From the NCBI RefSeq assembly GCF_008831545.1, contig NZ_CP044525.1:1-64000 (forward strand): a stretch of DNA of 64,000 nucleotides. Reading direction: 5' to 3'. Positions 51,522-61,234 of the stretch are shown here, one piece after another (the first letter of the stretch is position 1; each line of letters opens with the position of its first letter). The position numbers and the translations under genes are program-made. The notes under the pieces are model-generated. The model was not told where the DNA came from and made no database searches. It was given only the letters and a program-made list of their open reading frames with translations. Source of the DNA: Halorussus halophilus. GTDB taxonomy: Archaea > Halobacteriota > Halobacteria > Halobacteriales > Haladaptataceae.

Positions 51522-52262
51522 GGCACTGTCTAGATAGCGCGGTTTGAGAAGTGAGCAGGTTGTAGCGGTTGTGTCCATGCAAGCCGCAAACCTGCTCAAA
51601 AAGAGCTTAGACACCACTACTCTTGAATGTTGCCAGCGCGAGCGGACGGCGACGCCCGTCAGGGCGTTCGCCGTCCGGCTCCACGCTGCCGGTCTTTCAC
51701 TTCGAGAAACAGCAGCAATTCTCGGCTTGTTCGGCGTGGAATGGTCGCATGGAGCGGTTTGGCAGTGGGTACATCGGCTAGCTGACAGCGTCTCGGACCC
51801 GCCGACGGCTACGCCGTCGCGGGTCGCGGTCGATGAGACCGCTGTCCGACTGAACGGGGAGTGGTTGTGGGTATATGCTGCAATCGACTGTGACACAAAA
51901 CTCCTGTTAGACATCGCGGTGTTTGGACGGCGTGGCACTGATCCGGCTGCTGCGTTCCTGCACAATCTCACCGAGAAACACGATTGTTCACACGCTGAGT
52001 TTCTCGTTGATGGCTATGGCTATTTGACTGCCCTCTCTCGATTAGGATTGAGCGGTCATCTCAACTACGCCGACCGAAACCACATCGAAAAGTGGTTTCA
52101 CACCCTCAAGATGCGACTCGACCGCTTTCATTCGTCATGGGTCGGCAGTCGGCCGAGCGTTCGCCAGTGGCTTGCGTCGTTCGTGCATTATTATAACGTT
52201 CAAAGACCGCATCAAGCTCTCGATGAACGAACGCCGGTTGAGGAGGAAAACTAGACAGTACC
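51522..52262 (+). mobile_element. IS6-family insertion sequence
   Basis: 741 bases flanked by 12-base terminal inverted repeats GGCACTGTCTAG (51522-51533) and CTAGACAGTACC (52251-52262; one mismatch). GGCACTGT is characteristic of IS6 ends. It contains one transposase. The 8 bases on either side differ (TTATCTTC and TGATATTA), so there is no target duplication, which suggests later recombination or loss of one original flank. Confidence 0.9.
51577..52254 (+). CDS. IS6-family transposase
   Basis: 225 residues from ATG 51577. DDE motif: D in VAVDETAVRLNGEWLW, D in FLVDGYGYL, and E in NHIEKWFHTLKMRLDRFH. The N-terminal HTH (LSLRETAAILGLFGVEWSHGAVWQWV) should bind the terminal repeats. The frame is complete with no early stop, so the enzyme may be functional. 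The stop lies inside the right terminal repeat. Confidence 0.93.
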   Translation: MQAANLLKKSLDTTTLECCQRERTATPVRAFAVRLHAAGLSLRETAAILGLFGVEWSHGAVWQWVHRLADSVSDPPTATPSRVAVDETAVRLNGEWLWVYAAIDCDTKLLLDIAVFGRRGTDPAAAFLHNLTEKHDCSHAEFLVDGYGYLTALSRLGLSGHLNYADRNHIEKWFHTLKMRLDRFHSSWVGSRPSVRQWLASFVHYYNVQRPHQALDERTPVEEEN

Positions 52263-52558
52263 TGATATTAGTTCGTATCGGTGGTCTAGCACCTATGCAA
52301 ATGGGAATCGGCACATGAACTCCCCCTGAGACGATGGCACTCTGGTACTCCGTGGAGACCGCACACGACGAAAAAGAGCTCGGAAGGGCGCAAACAGAGT
52401 AGACAAACGTGTCAACATGGCCATGCACACCAACGAACTACCAGAATAGAATTCTGCGGCCTTGTTGAAACCCTCTGGTGATGACATCTCAGCCCGTTTT
52501 GCCGAGATACTTCGCCCTTCCTCTTGAAGACGACGCTCACTAAACCAACTGTAGAGGA
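52263..52558. other. Region right of IS6, possible gene remnants
   Basis: About 300 bases. A minus-strand open stretch (SISAKRAEMSSPEGFNKA) has protein-like character but no start or domain. No complete gene. Confidence 0.4.
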
Positions 52559-52912
52559 TTACGGCCAGTCGTCCGGCAACTCGTCCTGATGGTCGCGCAT
52601 CAATCTGAGGAGCGGCGCGATCTTCTTGAACCGAGCGCCGCGGGTGATAGTACTGGTATCCCGATCCCAATTGATGAATCCTGCGTCGGCCAGTTTTGGG
52701 AGATGGGCGTGATAGAGTTGCAGGTGTAGCAGGTCACGCGCGTCACCATCCTCCTCGTGCTCATCAGCAATCGACTCCGAGGTGATGTCGTCCTCGTCCT
52801 GCGGATTGTGTTGTGCAACGGCCACGAGAATGCGGCGGCGGTACTTGTGGCTGAGTATCTCGAACAGTTCACTCAGTGAGCCTTCATTCTCCTCGATTGT
52901 TTTTGCTGACAT
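52559..52912 (-). CDS. DUF7344-type winged-helix regulator
   Basis: 117 residues. Winged helix with LFEILSHKYRRRILVAVAQHN, an acidic insert (EHEEDGDARDLLHLQLYHAHLPKLADAGFINWD) and an ITRGARF wing, the typical layout of haloarchaeal DUF7344 DNA-binding proteins. Its target is unknown. The 140 bases upstream hold a cluster of hairpins that may be its leader. Confidence 0.85.
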   Translation of the reverse strand: MSAKTIEENEGSLSELFEILSHKYRRRILVAVAQHNPQDEDDITSESIADEHEEDGDARDLLHLQLYHAHLPKLADAGFINWDRDTSTITRGARFKKIAPLLRLMRDHQDELPDDWP

Positions 52913-52936
52913 TTGCTGATAGCTCTTGTTGCGAAA

Positions 52937-53053
52937 TGCGTCACTTAGTGATGCGTTCCGCGCAGGCGATGCGCGAAGAGAAATGGATGACTGCGAACGG
53001 GTACTCCCGTTTCAAGCAGGCCCACCGTTGGAGCTAAACGCACAGTGTGTGCT
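52937..53053 (-). ncRNA. Cluster of four hairpins upstream of DUF7344 gene, candidate structured RNA
   Basis: Four stems occur in 117 bases: ATGCGTCAC/GTGATGCGT (52937-52957), GCGCA/TGCGC (52961-52975), AACGGG/CCCGTT (52997-53012) and GCACA/TGTGC (53041-53053). Loops are 3-5 bases. Sequence between them is conserved-looking but noncoding. The strand is uncertain; the minus strand would make it the leader of the DUF7344 gene. Confidence 0.4.
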
Positions 53054-53379
53054 GGGTTCCGTACGGTGGCTTGGTTCCCGAGAGACAAAAGGTTTGTGAG
53101 TATTTAGCATGGCATTCGAGTTGATGTAGAGTAGTTCCAGTAAAGCTACCACCTCTTCACCATCCCGTAATTGTCGGCATCACATCGGTTCGCTAGTGGG
53201 CTCAACGACGACGAGCGCCCGCTCGATAGTATGCACGACGCACTTGATCGAAGGAGGCGTAACTTCGGGAGTGAGTCTATCAACCTCCGCTACTCACTCG
53301 TTGTGTTTCTCAGCGAGGGTTTCAACAATGCCGTCAAAGCGAGTCTGGGCGATCATCCGAAAGTGGATCTGACCAGGGC
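53054..53379. other. Region with no supported gene
   Basis: About 325 bases. A plus-strand frame (53171-53395) reads LVVFLSEGFNNAVKASLGDHP near its end, possibly a fragment of a former gene, but it overlaps the real minus-strand gene and lacks a domain. Confidence 0.35.
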
Positions 53380-53808
53380 TTACCCCTGGGCCTGACGGAT
53401 GAACTCGTCGAGTGCTTCTTCGACGAGCGCCGCAACCCGTTCACTATATCGCCAGAGTGCAGCGTTGAGTCGCTCTTCGGTCTCGTCGTCGAGGTCGTCT
53501 GCTCCACGAAGAACGGAGTCTTTGGTGATCTGTGGGTGGTACACACAGACGACGCCGAGTGAGGTATCCGAACTCGAGGTTCCCGCTGTGTGAATCCCGT
53601 ACTGATCGGTTCCCCAGACACCATCGCCGCCCTCTCGCTCCAGTTCAGAGTCGAGCGCGTCGAGCAGTTGCATCTCTTCGGACGAGAGGATGGAGTCGTC
53701 ACCCTCGAACAGTTCAGTGTACGCCTCCATTCGGGCATTTCTCGTCCACTGGTCCAACTGGGACCGCGCACGGAGTACGAGCTGGCGCTCGTCTGGAAAT
53801 TCGGCCAT
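53380..53808 (-). CDS. Acidic helical protein (DUF7539-like), copy 1
   Basis: 142 residues. Helical front (EFPDERQLVLRARSQLDQW), an acidic middle, then DGVWGTDQYGIHTAGTSSS and a helical tail (RLNAALWRYSERVAALVEEALDEFI). Soluble, no catalytic motif recognised. A second copy lies at 63713 on the other strand, with the first 22 residues identical and only about two base differences over the last 120 bases of the window. Confidence 0.75.
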   Translation of the reverse strand: MAEFPDERQLVLRARSQLDQWTRNARMEAYTELFEGDDSILSSEEMQLLDALDSELEREGGDGVWGTDQYGIHTAGTSSSDTSLGVVCVYHPQITKDSVLRGADDLDDETEERLNAALWRYSERVAALVEEALDEFIRQAQG

Positions 53809-54070
53809 GGTTCTAGAAGGACCGCCAGGTCAATCAACGTTCGTACGGTGGGTCAGGGCACCAGGAGCGATGATGTGCCTGCGTTAGGTACACAGCCAAC
53901 CGTTTGATTGTCACGGTAAATCTGTGCTAGAAGACCCGTGACACGCGCTCTTGGCCAGGGTATGACGGGAGGGACGCTCTCTCAGTCGTCGTACAGAACG
54001 CTCCCGTTCACTACCTTCTCCAGCGAAGGTGGCCCCCCACGTTATGCACCTAGGCGACCTACAATGGGTC

Positions 54071-54253
54071 ATGACAACAATTGTCTACCGAGGAGTTGAT
54101 GACACTGTCTCGGAGGATGTCGACGACGAGCAACTGAACTATCGAGAAGACCACTGGCAGATTCATCACGGCGACGACGAGTACACGTACATCCCGAGAG
54201 AGCGTGTCTATACGGTGCAGATGAACGACCCGCACGTCATAACAGACGAGTAG
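54071..54253 (+). CDS. Hypothetical protein, 60 aa
   Basis: It starts MTTIVYRGVDDTVSEDVDDE and continues with HWQIHHGDDEYTYIPRERVY, an acidic β-rich protein common in haloarchaea. ATG 54071 is preferred to an earlier ATG 42 bases upstream. Function unknown. It lies between the acidic helical gene and the convergent SLC13 gene. Confidence 0.65.
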   Translation: MTTIVYRGVDDTVSEDVDDEQLNYREDHWQIHHGDDEYTYIPRERVYTVQMNDPHVITDE

Positions 54254-54296
54254 ACACACGGTGAAGAGAACGCTCTGGAATCAGAATCTGTGCATT

Positions 54297-56162
54297 TCAC
54301 ACTCCCCAGAAGAACGCGATCCCGACGACAGTGACCACCGACAGGAGCAACTGTAACGGCGCACCAACGCGGATGAAGTCCGAGAACGTGTAGCCACCAG
54401 GCCCGTAGACGAAGAGATTCGTCTGGTAGCCGACCGGCGTCATAAATGCCGTCGAGGCGGCAAACGTCACGGCGAGGACGAACGCGAATGCGTTCGCACC
54501 GATCGACTGGGCTGCGCTGGCCGCGACAGGAATCATCAACACGACGCTCGCGTTGTTACTGATGACGCTCGTCAACAACCCGGTCGCGAGGTAGAACACC
54601 CAGAGGACCCCGATCGGTGGCAGGAATACCGCTGTCGAAGCGACGGCATCGCCGAGCAGTGCCGCAGCCCCGGTTTGCTGCAGGGCGATGCCGAGTGGGA
54701 TGACGCCTGCGAGCAGGAAGATCACGTTCCACTCGACCGACGAGTAGAGTTCGGTCGGTTTCAGGACGCCGGTGAAGACCATCGCCACGACCCCTGCTAA
54801 CGCAGAGACGACGATCGGGAGAATGTTTAGTGCTGGCAAGGCGACCACACCAGCAATGATGCCGACCGCGAACGGAATCTTGTCGCTCCGATAGGTCACC
54901 TCGTCGAACTCGTGGGCGACGATAAAGTCCTCGTTCTCGACGAGTCGAGTGAGGCTATCGGGCGGTGCCTGCACGAGGAGCGTGTCTCCGACCCGGATAC
55001 GGATGTCTTCGAACCGGTCTCGGACGACGTCGCCGCGGGTTCTGAAGGCGAGGACGTTCGCGTCGTAGCGCTGTCTGAAGGTCGAACTCGCCAGGGTTTC
55101 GCCGACGAGGAACGAACCGGACGGAATGACGACCTCAACGAGGACGGGTTCTTCGTCCTCCGGATGTAGGTCCGTTTCAGTCCGGGGGCCACCTGCCAAA
55201 GTGAGTCCTTCCGCATCCATGATCCGTTCGAGCGTCCCCCGGTTCGTCCTGAGTCGGAGCGTGTCGCTCTCGCGGATCTCCTTACGAGCGAGCGGTTCTG
55301 AAAAGCGCTCACCGTATCGGATCAGCTGTAACACGTCGATGTCGAGTTCGTTGTCTCCCAGTGCCTCCTCGACCGTCTGCCCGATCAACGACGAGTTCGC
55401 TGGCACGACGACGTCTGCGAGGTACTCTTGGAGGGCGTACTCTTCGACGAGGTCTTCGTCGGCGGGAATCCGTTCGGGGAGCAGTCGAACGCCAACCGTC
55501 ATCAGATAGAGGGAGCCGACCGCGAACACGATGAGACCGAGTTTGGTGAACTCGAACATCCCGAACGCGTGCAGACCAAGTTCGGGAGACTCCGCCCCGA
55601 GTTGGGCTGCGATATCGCTCGCGAGGATGTTCGTCGACGTCCCGATGAGTGTCAACGTGCCGCCGAGCATTGAGGCGAACGACAGCGGCATCAGTAATTT
55701 CGACGGTGAGGTCTTCCCGTTGTGTGCGAGGTCGTTAATCACCGGGACCAGAATCGCGACGACCGGCGTGTTGTTGACGAGGCCCGAGATGGGGCCGGTG
55801 ATGCCAATCGTCGCCGCGAGTTGCTTGGGACGGTTGGCCCCCGCGAACGCGGCCATCTTCCGGCCGAGCAGCTGGACGATGCCGGTCCGGTTGATTCCGG
55901 TACTCAGGATGAGCATCGCCAGAACGGTGATCGTGGCCGGATTCGCAAATCCCGAGATTCCCTCCCGCGGAGAGATCTGTGTCCACGGTTCGAGTACCAT
56001 CAACAGCACCATCACCAAGATGGCGGTGACATCGATTGGAAACCACTCCGTGGCGAACAACACGAGCGCGAGCAGAATGAGGGCGAAGACGACGAGCATC
56101 TCGGCCGTTACTGACGGGAAGCCGAGACCCTGGACTGCCAACGAAACGGTAGAGAAGACCAC
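54297..56162 (-). CDS. SLC13/DASS-type permease with two TrkA-C domains
   Basis: 621 residues. Membrane halves at the N and C termini (LSFASMLGGTLTLIGTSTNILAS with the SNT-like motif; TGLLTSVISNNASVVLMIPVA; ASTAFMTPVGYQTNLFVYGPGGY) enclose two cytoplasmic TrkA-C/RCK_C regions at about residues 245-330 and 345-415 (VVVPANSSLIGQTVEEA; VVIPSGSFLVGETLAS). Members transport sulfate, dicarboxylates or other anions with Na+. Two TrkA-C domains suggest control by a nucleotide. With sulfur genes elsewhere in the window sulfate is possible but unproven. Confidence 0.88.
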   Translation of the reverse strand: MVFSTVSLAVQGLGFPSVTAEMLVVFALILLALVLFATEWFPIDVTAILVMVLLMVLEPWTQISPREGISGFANPATITVLAMLILSTGINRTGIVQLLGRKMAAFAGANRPKQLAATIGITGPISGLVNNTPVVAILVPVINDLAHNGKTSPSKLLMPLSFASMLGGTLTLIGTSTNILASDIAAQLGAESPELGLHAFGMFEFTKLGLIVFAVGSLYLMTVGVRLLPERIPADEDLVEEYALQEYLADVVVPANSSLIGQTVEEALGDNELDIDVLQLIRYGERFSEPLARKEIRESDTLRLRTNRGTLERIMDAEGLTLAGGPRTETDLHPEDEEPVLVEVVIPSGSFLVGETLASSTFRQRYDANVLAFRTRGDVVRDRFEDIRIRVGDTLLVQAPPDSLTRLVENEDFIVAHEFDEVTYRSDKIPFAVGIIAGVVALPALNILPIVVSALAGVVAMVFTGVLKPTELYSSVEWNVIFLLAGVIPLGIALQQTGAAALLGDAVASTAVFLPPIGVLWVFYLATGLLTSVISNNASVVLMIPVAASAAQSIGANAFAFVLAVTFAASTAFMTPVGYQTNLFVYGPGGYTFSDFIRVGAPLQLLLSVVTVVGIAFFWGV

Positions 56163-56265
56163 ACTAAATAGAGACGTTGACGCGGGATAAGGACTGGTAT
56201 GTACACGAGCGAATTGATTAGAGCAACACTTCGTGCACTGCTTTGGGGTGGAGTCCCGAGGCAGT

Positions 56266-57603
56266 TCACTCGTCGTCCGTCTCCTGTATTTCCTGTGCCT
56301 CTCGAATCACGAGTCGTTCGATTCGAGTATCATCGACAACCTCGACCTGAAGAACGTACCCGTTCGCGTCGATCTGATCGCCCACTTCAGGAACTCTGCC
56401 GAGACGACTGAAGACCAATCCACCGATTGTCTCGACGTTGTCGCTCTCGAACCGAGTGTCGAGCCGGTCATTCACGTCCTGAATGGGGACTCCTCCATCG
56501 ACGACGTACGTCCCGTCGGCTTGCTTCATGATGGATGGCTCTTGGGCTCGTGTGTCGAATTCGTCCTGGATGTCACCGACGATTTCCTCGAGAATATCCT
56601 CGATGGTTACTATACCCTCGAAGACACCCCATTCGTCGATTACGACGGCCATCTGTCCTTCCTCACGCGTCTGAAAGTCGGCGAGGACCTCGTCGATCCG
56701 TCGCGTCTCCGGGACTGCGAGGATCTCTCGTGCGAGTTCGAGAGCGGTGATCGAGTCACGATCAGCCTCGGTTTCACTCGCTCGCAGGATGTCCTTAGCG
56801 TGGACGAATCCGAGCGGCTGGTCGCCGTCCTCGTCGAGCACGAGATAGCGCGTGTAGGTCCCGGCGGCGGCAACCGACCGGAGTTCCGAGAGCGGCATCG
56901 AAGCGGGCACGGTTTCCACGTCTGGACGCGGAACCATGACTTCGCGGGCGACCGTATCCCCGAGTTCGAAGACGCTCTCGATCATCTCGACTTCGTCGAG
57001 GTCAATGTGCCCCGTCTCCTCCGAGCGGGTGAGGATCATCCGAATCTCAGATTCGGTGTGGGTTTCCTCGCTCTCGGACGCCGGGGAGACACCAGCGAGG
57101 CGGGTGAAGTAGTTGGCCGTGCCGTTGAAGACGATGATACCGGGCACGAACACGTAGTAGAAGAATTTCATGAGTGGGGCGACGAGGAGCGCGACACGCG
57201 TGGCCTCCTGGATGGCGAACGTCTTCGGCGCGAGTTCGCCGAACACCACGTGGAGGAACGTGATGAAGCCGAATCCCAGGACGAACGCGACGAGGTGGAC
57301 CGTTCCCGACGGAAGAAACTGGCCGAGGACGGGGTCGATGAGTGCTGCGACGGCCGGTTCACCGATCCAGCCGAGACCAAGCGAGGAGAGCGTGATGCCG
57401 AGTTGACTGACAGCCAGATAGTCGTCCAGATTCTGGATGACCTCCTGGACGAGTGCTGCCCCCGGTTTCCCGCGTTCGACGAGTGCGTTCACCTGCGTGG
57501 GACGGACTTTGACGAACGCGAACTCCGCAGCGACGAAGACCCCGTTCATGATGACGAGGAAGAAGGCGAGGAGCAGTCCGCCGAGAGAAATCAGATCAAC
57601 CAT
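56266..57603 (-). CDS. CNNM/CorC-type (hemolysin-like) transporter
   Basis: 445 residues from ATG 57603. DUF21 membrane domain (LAFFLVIMNGVFVAAEFAFVKVR, VSQLGITLSSLGLGWIGEPA), then two CBS domains (REVMVPRPDVETVPASM; AVVIDEWGVFEGIVTIEDILEEIVGDI) and a CorC/HlyC C-terminal domain (ADGTYVVDGGVPIQDVNDRL). The family exports Mg2+ or protects against divalent cation stress. It stands alone. Confidence 0.93.
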   Translation of the reverse strand: MVDLISLGGLLLAFFLVIMNGVFVAAEFAFVKVRPTQVNALVERGKPGAALVQEVIQNLDDYLAVSQLGITLSSLGLGWIGEPAVAALIDPVLGQFLPSGTVHLVAFVLGFGFITFLHVVFGELAPKTFAIQEATRVALLVAPLMKFFYYVFVPGIIVFNGTANYFTRLAGVSPASESEETHTESEIRMILTRSEETGHIDLDEVEMIESVFELGDTVAREVMVPRPDVETVPASMPLSELRSVAAAGTYTRYLVLDEDGDQPLGFVHAKDILRASETEADRDSITALELAREILAVPETRRIDEVLADFQTREEGQMAVVIDEWGVFEGIVTIEDILEEIVGDIQDEFDTRAQEPSIMKQADGTYVVDGGVPIQDVNDRLDTRFESDNVETIGGLVFSRLGRVPEVGDQIDANGYVLQVEVVDDTRIERLVIREAQEIQETDDE

Positions 57604-57884
57604 ACTCGATATTGGACGCCTGGACACTTGTAGGAACGGATACGTACTCGGCTTCTGCGGTCAGCGTTTCGACGAATCGCTAGTGACTGGGACGTCGAAA
57701 GCGACTGGACTATCTCCACATCGGCTCTAGATTGTCTGCTCGTGGGAGGGAGCGATAGATGGTTCTGTCGAACGTCTGCCGATTCACCACCGGTCCCACT
57801 GGAACACCCGTTCGATAGGTGTGGGTTACAATCACACGTGGCGCTTGCTAGCCACTGCTTCCACAGATGCCCGTGACCGTCGCT
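57604..57884. other. Intergenic region, no feature recognised
   Basis: About 280 bases between two minus-strand genes, presumably with the promoter of the CNNM gene. No gene or strong repeat is seen. Confidence 0.3.
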
Positions 57885-58484
57885 CTAGATGCCGAGCCAC
57901 TCGTCGACCCTGACCTGATAGCCGTTCGCCCGACAGAACTTCGCCGCCTGTCGGCGCACAGCTCGGGACGAGGGAAGCTTCTCTTTCTCGTGGATTTGGT
58001 CGACGATCCAGTCGCTGATAGCTGTGATCCCTTCGTCGTCGTCATCGGCGTCGATCGATTCGAGTTCCTGGAACGTCAGCTCGTAGGCTTTGCGCTGTGT
58101 CCAACTGAACTCCGTATTTCCCAGCGTCTCACTGGCTTCGACGACTCGTTTCATCGCCGCAGCAATTGTCGGCCGCTGTACCTGCACTCGCACGGCAGCC
58201 GGGGAGTCGAACGTCTCGGCCTCCGTTGCTGGGACGAGATCCTCGATCGTGTAGGTCCCATCGATCGATTCGATCGCGCTGTCACCGACCGTCGCGACGA
58301 TCTCAGCCCCCGTCGCCGGGAAATCTATTGTTTCGAGTTCCGCCTCGAGATCACCGAGTTCCGCCGCCTCGACCGGTGGCTCTGTTTCGTCTCCCCGCTC
58401 CAGTTCAGTGGCGACCTCACGCTCTTGTTGGCGTCTCTCTGCGTCTCGCGCTTGCTTGTCTCGCCCGCTCTTATTATCTGCCAT
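57885..58484 (-). CDS. DUF5789-like acidic protein
   Basis: 199 residues. A basic-acidic helical front (SGRDKQARDAERRQQEREVATELE) is followed by a β/α domain with DFPATGAEIVATVGDS, RVQVQRPTIAAAMKRVVEASETLG and a tail with SRAVRRQAAKFCRANGYQV. DUF5789 proteins are widespread in haloarchaea and uncharacterised. The C-terminal 60 residues look like a separate helical module. Not obviously linked to its neighbours. Confidence 0.7.
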   Translation of the reverse strand: MADNKSGRDKQARDAERRQQEREVATELERGDETEPPVEAAELGDLEAELETIDFPATGAEIVATVGDSAIESIDGTYTIEDLVPATEAETFDSPAAVRVQVQRPTIAAAMKRVVEASETLGNTEFSWTQRKAYELTFQELESIDADDDDEGITAISDWIVDQIHEKEKLPSSRAVRRQAAKFCRANGYQVRVDEWLGI

Positions 58485-58589
58485 TTCATGACCTAGGCTC
58501 TCCAGTCGGATAGTCCTGTGGTGGAGGATAGGTGCGCCTGGCGTTCACGCTGGGTGCAGCCGAATCATTCGCTACGCAGGCGTCCTATT

Positions 58590-58933
58590 TTCCTCGATAA
58601 GTTCGAGGGCCTGACGCGAGACGATGTCTTGATGGGTATCGACAGCGTCACCTCGAAGTACGGCGACATGACCGTTATCAAGGCGAGTGTCGAGCTGCAC
58701 GAACACAAGGAGCAGTCACGGGGTGTTCCGATGGTGCTGGCCCGCATCCGTCTCGTCACCGACTGAGGCTACTTCACGGCAGACGGTGAGGGCTACGGCG
58801 CGACACACGCCCTCCGTCTGGCGGCCAACGCTATTGAGCGACAGCTCCTCAAGGGCAAGACCTACGCCAGTCGAAGAAGCATCCGAACCCGGACGCCCGG
58901 GAGCAACTGTACGGCTGGTGGCTCGGCGCCTGA
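58590..58933 (+). pseudogene. Degenerate HPF/RaiA-like ribosome hibernation gene fragment
   Basis: From 58590 the frame reads FLDKFEGLTRDDVLMGIDSV and on to VLARIRLVTD, then an in-frame TGA at 58764-58766, and continues GYFTADGEGYGATHALRLAA to KGKTYASR. A frameshift near 58872 is needed to read KKHPNPDAREQLYGWWLGA and stop at 58931-58933. Front truncation, stop and frameshift show it is dead. The β-α-β pattern (VIKASVELHEHKEQ, ALRLAANAIERQLLKGK) suggests a ribosome hibernation/RaiA-like domain; that assignment is tentative. Confidence 0.6.
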
Positions 58934-59062
58934 TAGGACAGGCAGACGCACAGGTATTTCCGTCAGGGAGCAGTAGTTGGGGTAGTTCCAGTTCTGTATC
59001 TGTCTCGACGACGTGGACAGCCGCGTCACTTCTTTCGAGTGCAGCCTGGACGGTGACTACTG

Positions 59063-61234
59063 ATGAAATTGATTGTGAAGCCACTCGACAGGCAGAGTGC
59101 AGGCAAGGGTATCGCAGCGATAGACCGCGAGGCGATGTCGGAACTCGGCATCGAAAGCGGTGATTTCGTCCGTATAGACGGCGACAGCGGCACTGCAATC
59201 GTCCGTGTCCGACCGGGACAGACCGGCGAGCGACAGCGCGGGGTCCTCGGTATCGACGGGCAGACGCGGAAGGCTATCGGCGCACGCCTCGACCGGCTCG
59301 TCTCGGTCGGGGCCGCCGACGTGGAACCAGCGGCGACGCTGTCGGTTGCGCTCCCCGAGGGTCTCCAGATTCGAGGGAACCTCTCCTCGTATCTCCGCGA
59401 GAAGCTCGCCAACCGGGCCGTGCAGGCGGGCCAGACCATCCCGCTCTCGCTCGGACTCGGCGCGGCGATGGGGCGCTCGAACCGCCGGATTCCGATACGC
59501 GTCGTCGGTACCGACCCCGAGGGAACAGTCGTCGTCACGGGGTCGACCGACGTCGAGGTCGTCGACCGATCTACCGAGGCCGTCGACGCGGCGGGCGACG
59601 TCGAGAGTTCGGCTGCCGAGCTACCAGGCGTCACGTACGAAGACGTCGGTGGGCTGGACGACGAGCTCGACCAGGTGCGGGAGATGATAGAGTTGCCGAT
59701 GACACACCCCGAACTGTTCCAGGCGCTCGGTATCGAACCGCCCCAGGGCGTCTTGCTTCACGGCCCTCCGGGGACTGGGAAGACGCTGATAGCGAAGGCG
59801 GTCGCCAACGAGATAGACGCCAACTTCTCGACTATCAGCGGGCCGGAGATAATGTCGAAATACCACGGCGAGAGCGAGGAGCGACTCCGTGAAGTGTTCG
59901 AAGAGGCCGCCGAGAACGAGCCCGCGATTATCTTCATCGACGAGATCGACTCCATCGCTCCGAAGCGCGACGACACCCAGGGCGAGGTCGAGCGCCGGGT
60001 CGTCGCCCAACTGCTCTCGCTGATGGACGGCCTCGAAGAGCGCGGCCAGGTGACTGTCATCGGGACGACGAACCGCGTCGACTCCATCGACAACGCCCTC
60101 CGGCGCGGCGGGCGATTCGACCGCGAAATCGAGATCGGTGCGCCCGACACACAGGGCCGGAAGGAAGTTCTCCAGATTCACACCCGCGAGATGCCCATCG
60201 CCGAGGACATTGACCTCAACACGTACGCCGACAACACGCACGGCTTCGTCGGCGCGGACCTCGAAAGCTTGGTCCGCGAGTCGGCGATGAACGCACTCCG
60301 GCGCGTCCGCCCGGACTTAGACCTCGAAGGCGACGAGATAAGCGCCGAGACGCTTGAGACGCTCGAAGTCACTGAAGGGGATTTCCGTTCGGCGCTTCGG
60401 GAGATTGACCCGAGCGCGCTCCGAGAGGTGTTCGTTGAGAAGCCCGACGTGACATGGGACGATGTCGGTGGCCTCGCCGAGACCAAAGAGCGACTGCAGG
60501 AAGCCATCGAATGGCCGCTCGCTTACCCCGACGCCTACAAACAAGTTGACCTCCAGTCGACGAAGGGGATTCTGCTGCACGGACCGCCCGGCACCGGCAA
60601 GACCCTGCTCGCCAAGGCAGTCGCGAACGAGGCACAGTCGAACTTTATCTCCGTGAAGGGCCCCGAGCTGTTCGATAAGTATGTCGGTGAGAGTGAGAAA
60701 GGTGTCCGGGAGATATTCGAGAAAGCGCGCTCGAACGCGCCCACCGTGATATTCTTCGACGAAATCGATGCCATCGCCAGCAAGCGCGGAAGCGGTGGCG
60801 GGGACAATCAGGTCGGCGAACGCGTCGTCTCGCAACTGTTGACCGAACTCGATGGGTTAGAGGAGCTCGAAGACGTGGTCGTGGTCGCCGCCACGAACCG
60901 GCCAGACCTCATCGACGATGCGCTAACGCGAGCGGGCCGCATCGAGCGCAAGATAGCGGTCGAGGTGCCCGACGAGGCGACTCGGCGCGAGATTCTGACG
61001 ATTCACACCCGCAAGCGGCCGCTGGCAGACGACGTGGACCTGGACCAGCTAGCCGCCGACATGGACGGTCTCGTGGGGGCGGATGTGGCCGCGCTGTGTC
61101 GCGGCGCGGCTACCGCCGCCGTTCGCGAACACGTTCGCTCCCAGTCCGGCGACGAACCGACGGCCGTTGAGGATATTGTCCTCACCCAGGCACATTTCGA
61201 CGCGGCACTCGCAGAGCTGACAGACGAGTCATAG
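59063..61234 (+). CDS. cdc48: Cdc48/VAT-type AAA+ ATPase
   Basis: 723 residues. N-terminal double-ψ barrel domain ([25 protein letters not shown]), then D1 ([31 protein letters not shown]) and D2 ([33 protein letters not shown]). Both Walker A and B motifs are intact. The arginine-finger strings are RRGGRFDR in D1 and TRAGRIER in D2, both lacking the usual proline. No C-terminal HbYX motif for docking to the 20S proteasome is seen. It unfolds proteins using ATP. Haloarchaea encode several Cdc48 copies, and this is likely an accessory one. Confidence 0.93.
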   Translation: MKLIVKPLDRQSAGKGIAAIDREAMSELGIESGDFVRIDGDSGTAIVRVRPGQTGERQRGVLGIDGQTRKAIGARLDRLVSVGAADVEPAATLSVALPEGLQIRGNLSSYLREKLANRAVQAGQTIPLSLGLGAAMGRSNRRIPIRVVGTDPEGTVVVTGSTDVEVVDRSTEAVDAAGDVESSAAELPGVTYEDVGGLDDELDQVREMIELPMTHPELFQALGIEPPQGVLLHGPPGTGKTLIAKAVANEIDANFSTISGPEIMSKYHGESEERLREVFEEAAENEPAIIFIDEIDSIAPKRDDTQGEVERRVVAQLLSLMDGLEERGQVTVIGTTNRVDSIDNALRRGGRFDREIEIGAPDTQGRKEVLQIHTREMPIAEDIDLNTYADNTHGFVGADLESLVRESAMNALRRVRPDLDLEGDEISAETLETLEVTEGDFRSALREIDPSALREVFVEKPDVTWDDVGGLAETKERLQEAIEWPLAYPDAYKQVDLQSTKGILLHGPPGTGKTLLAKAVANEAQSNFISVKGPELFDKYVGESEKGVREIFEKARSNAPTVIFFDEIDAIASKRGSGGGDNQVGERVVSQLLTELDGLEELEDVVVVAATNRPDLIDDALTRAGRIERKIAVEVPDEATRREILTIHTRKRPLADDVDLDQLAADMDGLVGADVAALCRGAATAAVREHVRSQSGDEPTAVEDIVLTQAHFDAALAELTDES

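Noticed and set aside
51514-52270. Target-site duplication around the IS6 element
   Set aside because: The 8 bases on each side differ completely.
53171-53395. 74-codon plus-strand frame
   Set aside because: Overlaps the supported minus-strand gene and shows only a possible fragment.
56233-57633. 466-codon plus-strand frame
   Set aside because: Shadow of the CNNM/CorC gene on the minus strand; the translation is a low-complexity mix of V, E, D and R.
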